DNA of 64,000 nucleotides from Norana najaformis. Taxonomy: Eukaryota > Annelida > Clitellata > Crassiclitellata > Hormogastridae. Under the pieces are notes generated by a model. The model did not search any database, was not told where the DNA came from, and was given only the letters and a program-made list of their open reading frames with translations. Below are positions 15,101 through 22,400 of this stretch, piece after piece (the first letter of the stretch is position 1; each line of letters starts with the position of its first letter). The stretch lies in the NCBI GenBank assembly GCA_964023275.1, contig OZ029927.1, positions 19,451,762 through 19,515,761 of the forward strand, written 5' to 3'. The position numbers and the translations under genes were made by a program.

Positions 15101-18100
15101 TACATACATACATACATGCCTATATATGTACACATGCATACATACATACATATATATACAAACACACACATATACATACATACATACATACATGCATATA
15201 TATGCCCACATGCATACATACATACATACATGCAAGCATGTATACATACATATATACATACATATATACATACATACATACATGCATGCATACATATATA
15301 CATACATACATTCATACATGCATATATACATATATACATATGTATGTACGTAAGTACATGTAGCTGGCTATTTACATAGTGCCTTTTCAGAATCGCACCG
15401 AGGTGCTAAGAATCTCATAAAGTATACAGGTAATCATAACTGCACAGTTATATAGCACTTCTTCAATAAAACTCATCAGATGTGCTACTAACCTGACAAC
15501 TTATTGAACCGAGAAAAATTGGCACAGTAGGCTCAACCAGTAACTATTGGGATAGCTGCACAGTAATTATTTGCTCAATGGTCCACTTAAAATCAGATGG
15601 CAGCGACCACGACCACCAACACTACGATCAGGACAACTAAAACCACCACCACCACCACCACCATGACTGATATCATCATCATTATCATCATCACCACCAC
15701 TGATACCACCATCTTCATCAACACCACCACTATCATCAGTTCTCCATTTGGGAGAAATGGGTATGAAGGAATGACCTCCATTCTCTTTGGTCATTTCTGC
15801 CAACTATAAGTAAGTAAGTTTATTGCTCCAGAAAAGAACAGAATAGAACATTGCAAATAACAAAAAACTTGTTGGATGCAAAGGTCAACCCAAAAGGGGC
15901 AGAGGTCCCGCTAATTTAGGGCAGCCTATAACACAATAATATAACGATGGCTAATGTCTAATATTCGAGCAGCTAATCAATTCTTAACTAAAATGAGAAC
16001 AACATCTGTCCATAAAGAAAAGAAATAGCCTCCTGCTTTGGCATAACTAAACTTCAAATAAATTATATTATAATGACATAAACTATCTCTTACTGCATTA
16101 AAAATGAGGCCGGACTTGAGCACGTGAAGGCTAGAATAGTAGAATCGAGCCTTGGCTGTCAGATGTTGGTCATTTTCTTTGGCGAATTGTAGTCCATGGT
16201 TAATAAGGACCGTGGCTTCAGATGCAGAGCCCTTCTGCATCACGTTTTGAATGGTGTCAGTAAATTTCTTTAGACTCTCTTCGACTTCTTTCATTTTCTC
16301 TGATATAATCATGCACTGCAAGTAATTAAACACATTGATCATATTCGTAATTAATTGTTTAATCAATCAATCAGTTAATCAAGCAATCAGTAACTTCTAA
16401 ATAGATTTTAAACTAACAAAATACAAATTAAAAATCTGAGACTTAGTTTTGAATGCCGGCCAAACACACATTTCACTTTTACTCAACTCGACTTAAAGAT
16501 TAAGAAATGAGCACCTCCATGGGAGCGGTCAGGACTAAGGTGTGCGCAGGTCCCACTTACTTATGTAATCAATTATATATGCGGAGGATGACAGTCTGAA
16601 GAAGAGTCGAAGTTATGACGGTATGAAAAGACTGTTGAAAAGATACAACGAGAGAAGAAACTTATGAAATTTTATTTAAGACTTGTTTCTGAGATTTAAC
16701 TTAGCGACTAGCTCGTTACAGGAGCTTTAATCTTTTCTAATGAGGCACATCAGCTGCAACTTACAGCTACCAGACTCATACAAATGGCCACAATGAGTGT
16801 CTCGCTGTGGGCCACAGTAGCCCCAATCTCAATGCTTTTCTTGTTCTTTAGAATTCTCCTTGGATTTCACTTGGATTTAGACATGATGAGTAAAACTCTT
16901 GGTTTGCTTTCAGAGCCACTACAAAACACTTTCATTTATCTACTTGCTTGCTTACTTTTGCTCACTTACTTACTTATTTATTTAATTTATTTAAAGCACT
17001 TGTAACGCACACAATCTCAGTTCACCTGAATCTGAGGCACAGAAAATAACTCAGTTATTTGAAGTCAGTAGCTCAACTTCTATCGTTTGGCTAACCAAAC
17101 ATTTTTTATATTTTATTACCAAATAAATTATACAAAGAATCTTTTGTATAACAGGAAACACAACTGCAGTTTCAGAAGGAAGGTAGTAGTAGTAGTTCCT
17201 CAGTTTAACGACAGCTTATGGCAACAAAGGCCGTTGCCGTCGCCCTCCTCCTTTATCCAGGCTTGGGACTGGCACTGCCCCCAAACAAGGCAGTGGCGAA
17301 GTTTCAGAAGGAAGGCATGACACTGACATAGTTTATAGAAAAGCCATCACGCAGGTTTATTAAGTCGTGTGTGAAACTGTGAGAAGTGATTTATTGCATC
17401 TACTCCTTCTTCTGTTGGCTTGTGCACGAAAAGGGCCTGTGCTTCTAAACAACTGAAAACTGGGTCAGAATTTTTAAAAGTCCAGGGTAATCAAAAGGCA
17501 AACAACTTGGACAAAAGAAAGCATGTTCAGACTGCAGACAACACCTTGAGCAAATAGCTAATATGTAAGAACAAGTCTCCCAGCATACAGAAATGAAACC
17601 GAACCCTTGGGCAACAGAAATGGGACTGAAGCTTTAAGAATAAGAGTCAAGGCAACATGAAAAAAACACTGGCAAGCTTAAAGTAACATAGATGCAACCA
17701 TTTTTACAATAGAATCGTTGGAAAGGACCTGAAAATTATGACAATATGATGATAATAACATGATGACGATGACGAAGACTATGACAATGATGACAACAAT
17801 GATGATGACAAATGATTACTACTAAGACAATGATGACGATGGTTACAATGATGATGTCCTTGACAATGATGGTTTTGAAGTGTTAAGTTTTGATGATGCA
17901 GTCATAGTGATACTGACACTTTAGCTTTTGAGTCATTTACCCACAATAACCTCACATTAAATTACATGTGGTTTTATAGGGCACTTCAAACAAGGAAAGC
18001 TCTTCTAAAGATAAACATCACTGAACTACCTACATATACAATCAATCATCTGCCTAATAAAACACAGCAAACAAAGCAGTTTGTCCTGACTGTGTGGCAA

Positions 18101-18682
18101 ACCACTGACAACTTACAACACGGGCCTAGGGCCACTTGGGCTTAGGCTTAGGCCTGCAGGCACAGTAAAACTGACATCAGGAAGTGTTACACCTCAAGCT
18201 TTTCACCTTAATTAAATAATTTAAAAAGTTACATATAAACTTAAGCATGTACTAGGTAAAGCAAACTTAAATAATAAAAGTAGACAGCAAATTTGAATTG
18301 TTTGATTAACATATAGCATGCCTGATATTTGAAATTCTTTTGCTACATTGAATTCTGACCCTTTGCAAGAAAATATCTTCATTGTGGCAATAAACTAACT
18401 TGACTCGAGCAAGAAAATAAGTTGACTGGGGCAATAAAATACCTTTATCCCTGGCAAGAAAAATACAATGAACCCGGCAAGAAAAACATAACACAGAATA
18501 CATATTTACCACTGGCAAAAAACTCTGTCTACCTGACACAACAGAAGAGTAGTAAGTTATCAAAAAACGTCTATCACACAAGTATTCTCAATAGTTACCG
18601 TTTCGTCAGTGGCTCCAGGTGTTTCAAACCTGAGGGCTGAAGCTGGTCTGAGAGGATTCAGAAATGACTCAAACGCACCCAT
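27..18682 (-). CDS. HELZ2: HELZ2-like RNB exonuclease/helicase (gene model, 19 exons, 3' end outside window)
   Basis: Multi-exon gene; coding exons in order are 18599-18682, 16094-16315, 14520-14529, 13570-13676, 13065-13271, 12109-12145, 11326-11495, 10886-11038, 10082-10130, 9660-9875, 6062-9381, 5094-5543, 4017-4546, 3650-3738, 2859-2999, 2280-2417, 1386-1999, 582-803, 27-183. Every junction is GT/AG and phases match throughout, giving 2305 codons plus one base. Domains: helical N-terminus (1-350), charged coiled coil (about 300-415), CCCH finger C519-C528-C534-H538, acidic linker (about 700-770), RNB nuclease with D1080, D1086, D1088 and D1089, UPF1-like helicase with Walker A G1926-T1933 and motif II D2112-E2113. 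Known family role: 3'-5' RNA decay coupled to a helicase; vertebrate HELZ2 is a nuclear-receptor coactivator and interferon-induced. Vertebrate HELZ2 has an additional N-terminal helicase, which is absent here, so orthology is at family level only. Confidence 0.85.
582..803 (-). CDS. HELZ2: HELZ2-like exon 18: helicase motif IV region
   Basis: Acceptor ttatttatag|CAT and donor AAGAAGCT|gtaagg; 74 codons, phase 0/0. It begins HPRICEFPSKQFYDKKL, the standard continuation of QYRM in UPF1-type helicases. Confidence 0.9.
1386..1999 (-). CDS. HELZ2: HELZ2-like exon 17: helicase motifs II and III
   Basis: Acceptor ttttgttcag|AAT and donor TACAGAATG|gttagt. It contains motif II ITDECGMCMEPETLIPL (DECG instead of the commoner DEAG/DEAS), motif III VVLIGDHKQLQP and the first half of LTEQYRM|HP. 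Confidence 0.92.
2102..2163. repeat. (TA)n/(GA)n microsatellite
   Basis: An AT-alternating run followed by a GA run in the intron between exons 16 and 17 of the HELZ2-like gene. Confidence 0.9.
2280..2417 (-). CDS. HELZ2: HELZ2-like exon 16: Walker A completion and motif Ia
   Basis: Acceptor ctctatag|GAA and donor GCTGCAA|gtgagt. It encodes GTGKTVTG and CGPSNSSVDVAA, the P-loop and motif Ia of UPF1-like helicases. Confidence 0.9.
2859..2999 (-). CDS. HELZ2: HELZ2-like exon 15: helicase Q motif and first half of Walker A
   Basis: Acceptor catatttgtag|AGA and donor CCACCTG|gttagt. It encodes NNSSQTEAIRKSLQGKFTL, then IQGPPG. The intron splits the P-loop GPPG|TGKT, which resumes exactly in exon 16. 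Confidence 0.9.
3378..3490 (-). mobile_element. S2-type retroelement fragment (minus)
   Basis: On the minus strand it reads GTGAAGGATCTCACC, a Met-poor spacer, AATGAGCAGGGTCGAGGCC and TCGCTATAGAAAAATG. The same body occurs at 38975, 42940, 51430 and 58165. Intronic. Confidence 0.75.
3650..3738 (-). CDS. HELZ2: HELZ2-like exon 14
   Basis: Acceptor gccttttag|GCG and donor CTGCCAG|gtaagt. It encodes MEDAVNSANESSDLCKKIIL and RVDDLP; phases 2 in, 1 out. Confidence 0.78.
4017..4546 (-). CDS. HELZ2: HELZ2-like exon 13
   Basis: Acceptor gattttgcag|GTC and donor CCAGACAG|gtgagt; 530 nt, leaves in phase 2. Beta-rich region before the helicase core, ending EKCTVEFLTKLLPDR. Confidence 0.88.
5094..5543 (-). 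CDS. HELZ2: HELZ2-like exon 12 (post-RNB)
   Basis: Acceptor ctacttgtag|GTG and donor GACCCA|gtacgt, 150 codons, phase 0/0. It covers the linker between nuclease and helicase (SQKLTRGSVMAVQFGAE and nearby). The frame stops just past the donor, consistent with an intron. Confidence 0.88.
5815..5965 (-). mobile_element. F-family LINE 3' end (minus)
   Basis: The minus strand reads TAGCCTGGCTTCTG, then TTGATGCCTTGGGAATTAT, GATAACGGCGCTGTAG and a (ATTAG)n tail (plus-strand TCTAA repeats at 5818-5834). It matches copies at 36540, 39940 and 56960. Confidence 0.75.
6062..9381 (-). CDS. HELZ2: HELZ2-like exon 11: CCCH finger, acidic linker and RNB exonuclease domain
   Basis: A 3320-nt exon between acceptor tgtttctag|GAAC and donor AGCAAG|gtatgt; protein residues 419-1525. 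It shows a CCCH finger (C-x8-C-x5-C-x3-H), a second possible zinc site (CKRC plus HH and FCENEENAH), an Asp/Glu/Ser-rich linker, a cold-shock-like segment and the RNB domain. The RNB motif IDPSDCKDVDDAL carries the four metal-binding Asp of RNase II/Dis3. FTSPIRRYMD near residue 1410 is the conserved RNB C-terminal motif. All hallmark residues are present, so 3'-5' exoribonuclease activity is plausible. Confidence 0.93.
9660..9875 (-). CDS. HELZ2: HELZ2-like exon 10, basic low-complexity linker
   Basis: Acceptor tggatttcag|CAA and donor ATCAAAG|gtattt, phase 1/1. The correct frame is Lys/Glu rich (EEEEDKNEQQKKKGKK) and ends FLMNTADGVYKVDSRGFIK. It is a lysine-rich patch before the zinc-finger region. 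Confidence 0.75.
10082..10130 (-). CDS. HELZ2: HELZ2-like exon 9, coiled coil
   Basis: Acceptor ttcatttttag|CAA and donor AAGCAAG|gtaaag. It encodes QKELQQKKREAFLEKQ, a coiled-coil-type sequence, and leaves in phase 1. Confidence 0.7.
10886..11038 (-). CDS. HELZ2: HELZ2-like exon 8, acidic coiled coil
   Basis: Acceptor ctttgtag|GCG and donor CAGCGA|gtgagt bound 51 codons, phase 0/0. Charged helical sequence with a Glu/Asp cluster (SSAEEDAEEELPEIARELQR) leads into the Gln/Lys-rich exon 9. Confidence 0.75.
11326..11495 (-). CDS. HELZ2: HELZ2-like exon 7
   Basis: Acceptor tcttgctttag|CTT and donor GAATCTGAA|gtatgt. The translation contains a helical stretch (QLYLLASRVGLHLLSS). A dispersed repeat copy begins about 50 bases upstream of the acceptor. 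Confidence 0.75.
11547..11695 (+). mobile_element. S1 dispersed repeat copy, diverged
   Basis: Contains the family landmarks CTTGGATCTTGTCCTGGAAC, CGCCTGTGAATAAGCTGGTT and GGCGGTGTAGAAATCTCGAG. It lies just upstream (in gene orientation) of the exon 7 acceptor. No tRNA box A/B was seen in this family, so it may be a truncated LINE 3' end rather than a SINE. Confidence 0.75.
11905..12028. repeat. (TACA)n tetranucleotide array
   Basis: Interrupted TACA/CATA repeats in the intron between exons 6 and 7. The open frames of Met-Tyr-Val-Cys repeats over it are artefacts of the tetranucleotide period. Confidence 0.9.
12109..12145 (-). CDS. HELZ2: HELZ2-like exon 6 (37 nt)
   Basis: Acceptor ttatttgtag|CAT and donor CGTG|gtaagt. 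It encodes HTAETAKKDVER plus one base and joins exon 7 in phase 1. It is too short to stand alone and is supported by splice sites and phase. Confidence 0.65.
12245..12420 (-). mobile_element. F-family LINE 3' fragment (minus), diverged
   Basis: The plus strand contains GCACTGTTATCAAAATGC and GGCATCAATCAATGGTC, the complement of the family F end, followed by a diverged AGGCTACAGTAG region. Confidence 0.5.
13065..13271 (-). CDS. HELZ2: HELZ2-like exon 5
   Basis: Acceptor tatttgacag|GCA and donor AAGCAG|gttcgt. It has 69 codons in phase 0/0, helical, with a DFFETKVRRLNKL segment. It continues the N-terminal helical region. Confidence 0.8.
13338..13420 (-). mobile_element. S1 repeat fragment (minus)
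   Basis: Reads TCGTACTCGTAAACTCC, AATTTCTAAAGCGCTAC and CACCAGCTTATTCATGAGC, a diverged reverse copy of the S1 3' region. Confidence 0.5.
13570..13676 (-). CDS. HELZ2: HELZ2-like exon 4
   Basis: Acceptor gattgtttcag|CC and donor TCAAAG|gtgaat. It encodes 35 complete codons rich in aromatic residues (HYSVEWYTVFFDWCAEHFYQ). It leaves in phase 0 and joins exon 5. Confidence 0.8.
13920..14105. repeat. Degenerate (ATGT/ATGC)n array
   Basis: Interrupted ATGTATGC-type repeats, followed at 14136-14235 by a GT-rich stretch. Confidence 0.85.
14520..14529 (-). CDS. HELZ2: HELZ2-like 10-nt microexon
   Basis: The microexon CTGGACTTTG (LDF plus one base) lies between the acceptor ...gtatggatcag and the strong donor G|gtaagt. 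It is the only join I found that links exon 2 (phase 0) to exon 4 (entry phase 1) without a stop. A second AG ten bases upstream (exon 14520-14539) shifts the frame into a TGA in the next exon, or would supply an alternative ATG at 14538. Confidence 0.55.
14636..15356. repeat. (TACA)n complex array, about 720 bp
   Basis: TACA repeats mixed with ACACACATATACA and GCATGCATG variants. A larger block is repeated: ATGCCTATATATGTACACAT occurs near 14764 and again near 15116. Six frames stay open because a 4-base period gives a 12-base codon cycle (YIHT/MYVC repeats). Not coding. Confidence 0.95.
15612..15736. repeat. (ACC/ATC)n trinucleotide array
   Basis: ACC and ATC triplets in tandem. The Ser/Val/Thr homopolymer open frames across it are not genes. 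Confidence 0.85.
15815..15940. repeat. Copy related to the 43.4-kb 203-bp repeat
   Basis: GTTTATTGCTCC followed by AGAGGTCCCGCTAATTTAGG resembles the TTTATTGATAAA...CATAGTCCTGCTTAATTAGG segment at 43330-43460. Divergent, with no coding content. Confidence 0.45.
16094..16315 (-). CDS. HELZ2: HELZ2-like exon 2, TPR-like helical segment
   Basis: Acceptor ttacttgcag|TGC and donor AATGCA|gtaaga bound 74 codons in phase 0/0. The translation is alpha-helical and amphipathic (for example EEVEESLKKFTD-type spacing, YYSSLHVLKSG). This looks like a TPR-type repeat, but I do not identify the fold. The other two frames contain stops, so only this frame is possible. Confidence 0.75.
17740..17885. repeat. 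(GAT/GAC)n trinucleotide-rich stretch
   Basis: Degenerate GATGACAAT-type repeats in the first coding intron of the HELZ2-like gene. Confidence 0.8.
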
Positions 18683-18685
18683 GTT
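18599..18685 (-). CDS. HELZ2: HELZ2-like exon 1 of the coding part (start codon)
   Basis: The acceptor reads tactacag|AAC and is followed at once by ATG (18682-18680) in good context (A at -3, G at +4). The 28 codons begin MGAFESFLNPLRP and end in phase 0 at the donor ACG|gtaact. An untranslated exon must lie further upstream because an acceptor precedes the ATG. The exon fits exon 2 in phase. It is short, so the call rests on splice sites and phase. Confidence 0.6.
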
Positions 18686-18942
18686 CTGTAGTACAAAAAA
18701 TCACTGGTGTTTAGAATTTTTCACTGTGGCAAAGGCTAGCAATAAAGGCAGTTGGAACAGAGGGCCACACTGCTCCTCAAAAATCTGGGATGAGTGGTGT
18801 TTTGGCTCCCACTTATGAACCTAAAAATATAGAGTTTGGTGTTCTTAATATATCACAAAATGGTAAGTAAGAAAAGGTAAACTAAATTCAGCTGAAATGT
18901 GGTGATAGCATGCTCATAACCATTTGATGGGACCCATGTGGG

Positions 18943-18974
18943 TATTATTATTATTATAATTGTTATTATTATTA

Positions 18975-19035
<61 letters not shown>

Positions 19036-19058
19036 CATCATCATTATTATTATTATTG
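18943..19058. repeat. (TTA)n array
   Basis: About 115 bases of TTA repeats with a few CAT interruptions, upstream of the HELZ2-like start. Confidence 0.95.
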
Positions 19059-19059
19059 C

Positions 19060-20328
19060 TGCATTTATCGAGCACCACTATCTAATGACTGGGCATCAAT
19101 CAGTGACATTGGACAACTGTGAGTGAAAAAACTTGTTAATGGGCTCAGATATGCCCAGATAGGAATCATGTCCCTCACATAGGCATGATGTAAGGGTTAA
19201 ATTTAAAAGGCCATCAGAATTTTTCATGGCATTATGTACAGCTTTGTCCAGTTGGCATCCTTTCCTCATTTGCAACTCTCCTTCCCATTCTCAAAACATT
19301 TGGGCATCTTGAGTGTTAATACTGTAAGCCCTACCATTAAATCTGCATTTCTATTACAATTAAACAGCAATGTTTTAGCAAAACGTCTAATCCAATTCTG
19401 ATAAGTCAAAAGTCCAAAAAACACAAGAAGATCTCAATAGCTTCAGTTTCTGGCTCGAATAAAATAAGGACGCAGATTAATGGGATTTTCTTTCTACCTC
19501 CAGGGAGTGGACAGATGATAGGCCTATAAGGGATTGGTGTAAGCAAGACACGCCTTGATAAGAACAGCACAAGATCGGGAACTGTGGAGACAAGTGACAA
19601 TGCATGCAGTGGACACCTACGGGCTCTCGGCCCATGGATCATGATGATGATGATGAATCTTAGAAAACTTCTTCCTGAAAATAGTATTTAACTGCCAAAA
19701 ACGGCAAGTTTTTACGAAAACACCATATCTGTAGTCAAATATCTCATGGCTGGTAAACAATGCCTTTAGATAATTTAACTTAACTCTCTACTAAAGGCGC
19801 TTTATAGATTTCTTAATTTTGTATATAGATCAATCCGTTGTCAAAACAAAAAGCTAACCACACCTACTTCACAACTCAGTCAATGAAAACGAATGATCGA
19901 AAGAAGCATGCAAATTTATAGATCTCTGTTCAAGATCGTCTAAAAAACTTACATTTTCCTTGAAATAAAACAAAACCGGTATTACTTCTAATGTGCTAAA
20001 TCAGCAATAAGGTCAGTTCACAAATCAAAATAAACCAAAATTTCACCGACTCACTCACACAATGTTGATAGTAATAGCTTGATCGATACTGTTACATCCG
20101 CCCCTAGATTAAAACGCAAAATGGACTTCAACGAACAAATTACCGATTAAATACCAATGCATAGTTTAAAGCATCGTGTTTCAGGAAAACTAAAACGTTC
20201 AAAATGCATCGCTAGGTAGTAATATAACGAGAAATAAGGAAATTTCGGTATCAGCAAATGGTTTTTATTACGCACTAGGCTTATCGACTGCCAACGCATT
20301 ACGTCATTCAGGCCAAACCCGGCTTCGT
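19060..20328. other. Intergenic region without recognisable gene
   Basis: Lies between the two divergent genes. It presumably contains the 5' untranslated exon of the HELZ2-like gene, but I could not fix its ends. No long open frame with recognisable sequence was seen. Confidence 0.4.
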
Positions 20329-20338
20329 CTATTTATAT
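20301..20338 (-). promoter_or_regulatory. Possible minus-strand promoter elements (TATA-like plus CRE-like)
   Basis: On the minus strand, CAATATAAATAG (20329-20338) is followed about 25 bases downstream by TGACGTAA (20301-20308). Orientation fits the HELZ2-like gene, but there is no direct evidence for a start site here. Confidence 0.2.
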
Positions 20339-21316
20339 TGCTGAAGAACTTTCCTAGTTTCTATTTCGGAAAATAAGTATCTGATCCAAAATGGAAATAA
20401 TTTTGAAATTTGAAAGCACCTGTGCACTCGCTGCAGATTTTCCGAATCAAACCTTCAAGTGCCACAGTGGTACAATGTCATTTTCAGATAGAAATTGTGA
20501 TGCTTGGGCGGAATAACTTTACGGTTGTTTCTTCATGGAAACTCGGCTGCCTAGTCATGCAAGTTTCAATTTCAGTTGTGTTTCACACGAAAGACCTCGC
20601 AAACCTACACCTGTTTCATCGACGCAAACCCAACATAATCAACCCCAAACAACAAAATTAGAAGACATAATGTATCTTAAGCTTTAAAGTCTTATTTAGC
20701 TGTTCTAAAAGTACAAGCGCTCTCATAATTTAAGATTATTTACACTGCGCTCATGTGTTATAAATTTTGTTTACTATTTGAAATCCTACCTTCTGAACTT
20801 AGGGTATTGCTATTGGGAATTTGCCGAGCCTAACCGAATTTTGATTAAAGCTGGTTTTCACAGAGTGGGCACCTGGCAGAGATTTAGCTTTTCTAAATAA
20901 GACTTAGCTTTTATAGTGATGGCTTAGCTTTCTAGCGATGAAGACTTGCGATGACGATTACGATTGATTACTTAAGATAGTCTATTTAAGCCTGTTTAAG
21001 TCCAAGACAAAGGCCACTGTGCAGATTACTTGCGTCAAAGACTATAGAAGCCTTCCTTCTATGATCTTTGGTTTGATTCAGTGCCCAAAGATGACATCAT
21101 ACCGTAAAAACCTCATAATGACGTCATTAAGCCGCTCAGCGCCATCTAGCAATTGACATAATTCAAACTCACCTTTGACGATTTAACTATTAATTACTAA
21201 TTCGTACAAGTGGACTAATGAAAATGCTTGAAAGCCGGTTGAAGCAAAAACCAGTTTCTTTTTAAAGAGTTCTTTCGCAATCGGTCATGACATTGTGGCA
21301 ATGTGTATAGCAACGC

Positions 21317-21324
21317 TATAAAAG
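21317..21324 (+). promoter_or_regulatory. TATA box of the CACHD1-like gene
   Basis: TATAAAAG lies 62 bases before the ATG at 21386. With the usual ~30-base spacing, transcription would start near 21347 and leave a short 5' leader. This supports 21386 as the true first codon of the transcript. Confidence 0.55.
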
Positions 21325-21385
21325 TGTGGAATCTGGTAATAACATGCCCAGCAGCTGTTGACGGTCTTCGTCGTCATCCTTGATC

Positions 21386-22400
21386 ATGTTGATCAAGTGG
21401 CGTAACTTTAAAATTTTCACAGCTTTCTTAGTTTTTCAAGTTATAGTTTCTCTTGTTAGATGTCAAATATTGCTCACGGAACACCTGGAATACAACAAGG
21501 CTGTCCAGGTTTGCTCATTTTTTGGCAATCGACGGTCTCCGGTACCCGAAAAAGAGTTACGAGAATGCGTATGGTACAGAAATAACAGCTGCTGCCGAGA
21601 ATTCGAACGACAATCGTACTTCAAAAGCAATGCCAAGATTTTATCCGAAGAATTTAACAAAACCAAATTAACCCCACAGTGCAGTAAACATCTCGGTTAT
21701 TTGATGTGTTACGTTTGTGCTCCCAATCAGAACGTTTTCTTCCGATCGGGTCGATTAAGCATATGCAAAAATTTTTGCGATTTGATTTATAGTCAGTGCA
21801 AAACATCTTACATCGACATTTCGGGTACTGTCAAGCAGTTGTACTCGAACGGCACCCAGCTGTGTTTAAGCAGAAAATTTCTTGTGGTTGATGAACATCA
21901 GATGACTTCGTGCTTCTCGTTTGATCCAAGCTTTTACGTGGCCTCAGCTGAACAGCCTAGACTCGGTTTTTGTGAGCTGGTCATTGTTTCGTTGGTAGTT
22001 CTGACTTTCATCGCCAACACCCTGCAAAGTAGCCCTTCCAATGAACTCAGCTGTTTACCGCTTGTAGTTTTTAGCAGCTTGAAATTACTTTGCTCCTTTA
22101 TGGACTTCATTGTGAGTATTTGTAAAAGGACTGCTTATCACAATCATTTGTCGCAGTTGGGAAAGATTGCCTTGATTTTTGTGTGTGTTCAGTTACCACT
22201 CTTAACTAGGGTTGCCACTGCACAAATCCTGACAGTTAGGGAAGTCCAGTCATGGGCCAATTCGCTGTCAAACAACTTGAAGGAATTTGCCAACACTGGA
22301 ATGGCTTTCAGTCAGTTCAAGAAGCTATATGATGATGTCGGCTATGAAATAGTGAACATAAATCCGGCAGAAAAATTGACAGGAATTCGTGATATCTTTG
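21386..22400 (+). CDS. CACHD1: CACHD1-like exon 1: signal peptide, folate-receptor-like domain, alpha2-delta N-terminus
   Basis: ATG at 21386; an upstream in-frame TTG at 21380 is not a start. Signal peptide core is FTAFLVFQVIVSLVRC. The folate-receptor/riboflavin-binding hallmark is CVWYRNNSCC (C61, W63, C69, C70), then CSKHLGYLMCYVCAP and LSICKNFCDLIYSQC. The hydrophobic segment ELVIVSLVVLTFIANT follows. A second signal-like stretch, IALIFVCVQLPLLTRVATA, is followed by VREVQSWANSLSNNLKEF, which matches the alpha2-delta N-terminal helix. Donor ATCTTTG|gtgtgt, phase 1. No stop separates the two parts. An alternative is two overlapping genes, with M239 as an internal start for the channel-type protein. 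Confidence 0.75.

Noticed and set aside
14617..15363. Several 60-250-codon frames of YIHT/MYVC repeats
   Set aside because: They are six-frame translations of a TACA microsatellite. The same applies to 61080-62141, 47805-48149, 50133-50571 and 63582-63961.
21380..21385. Start at 21380
   Set aside because: That codon is TTG; the first real ATG in frame is 21386.
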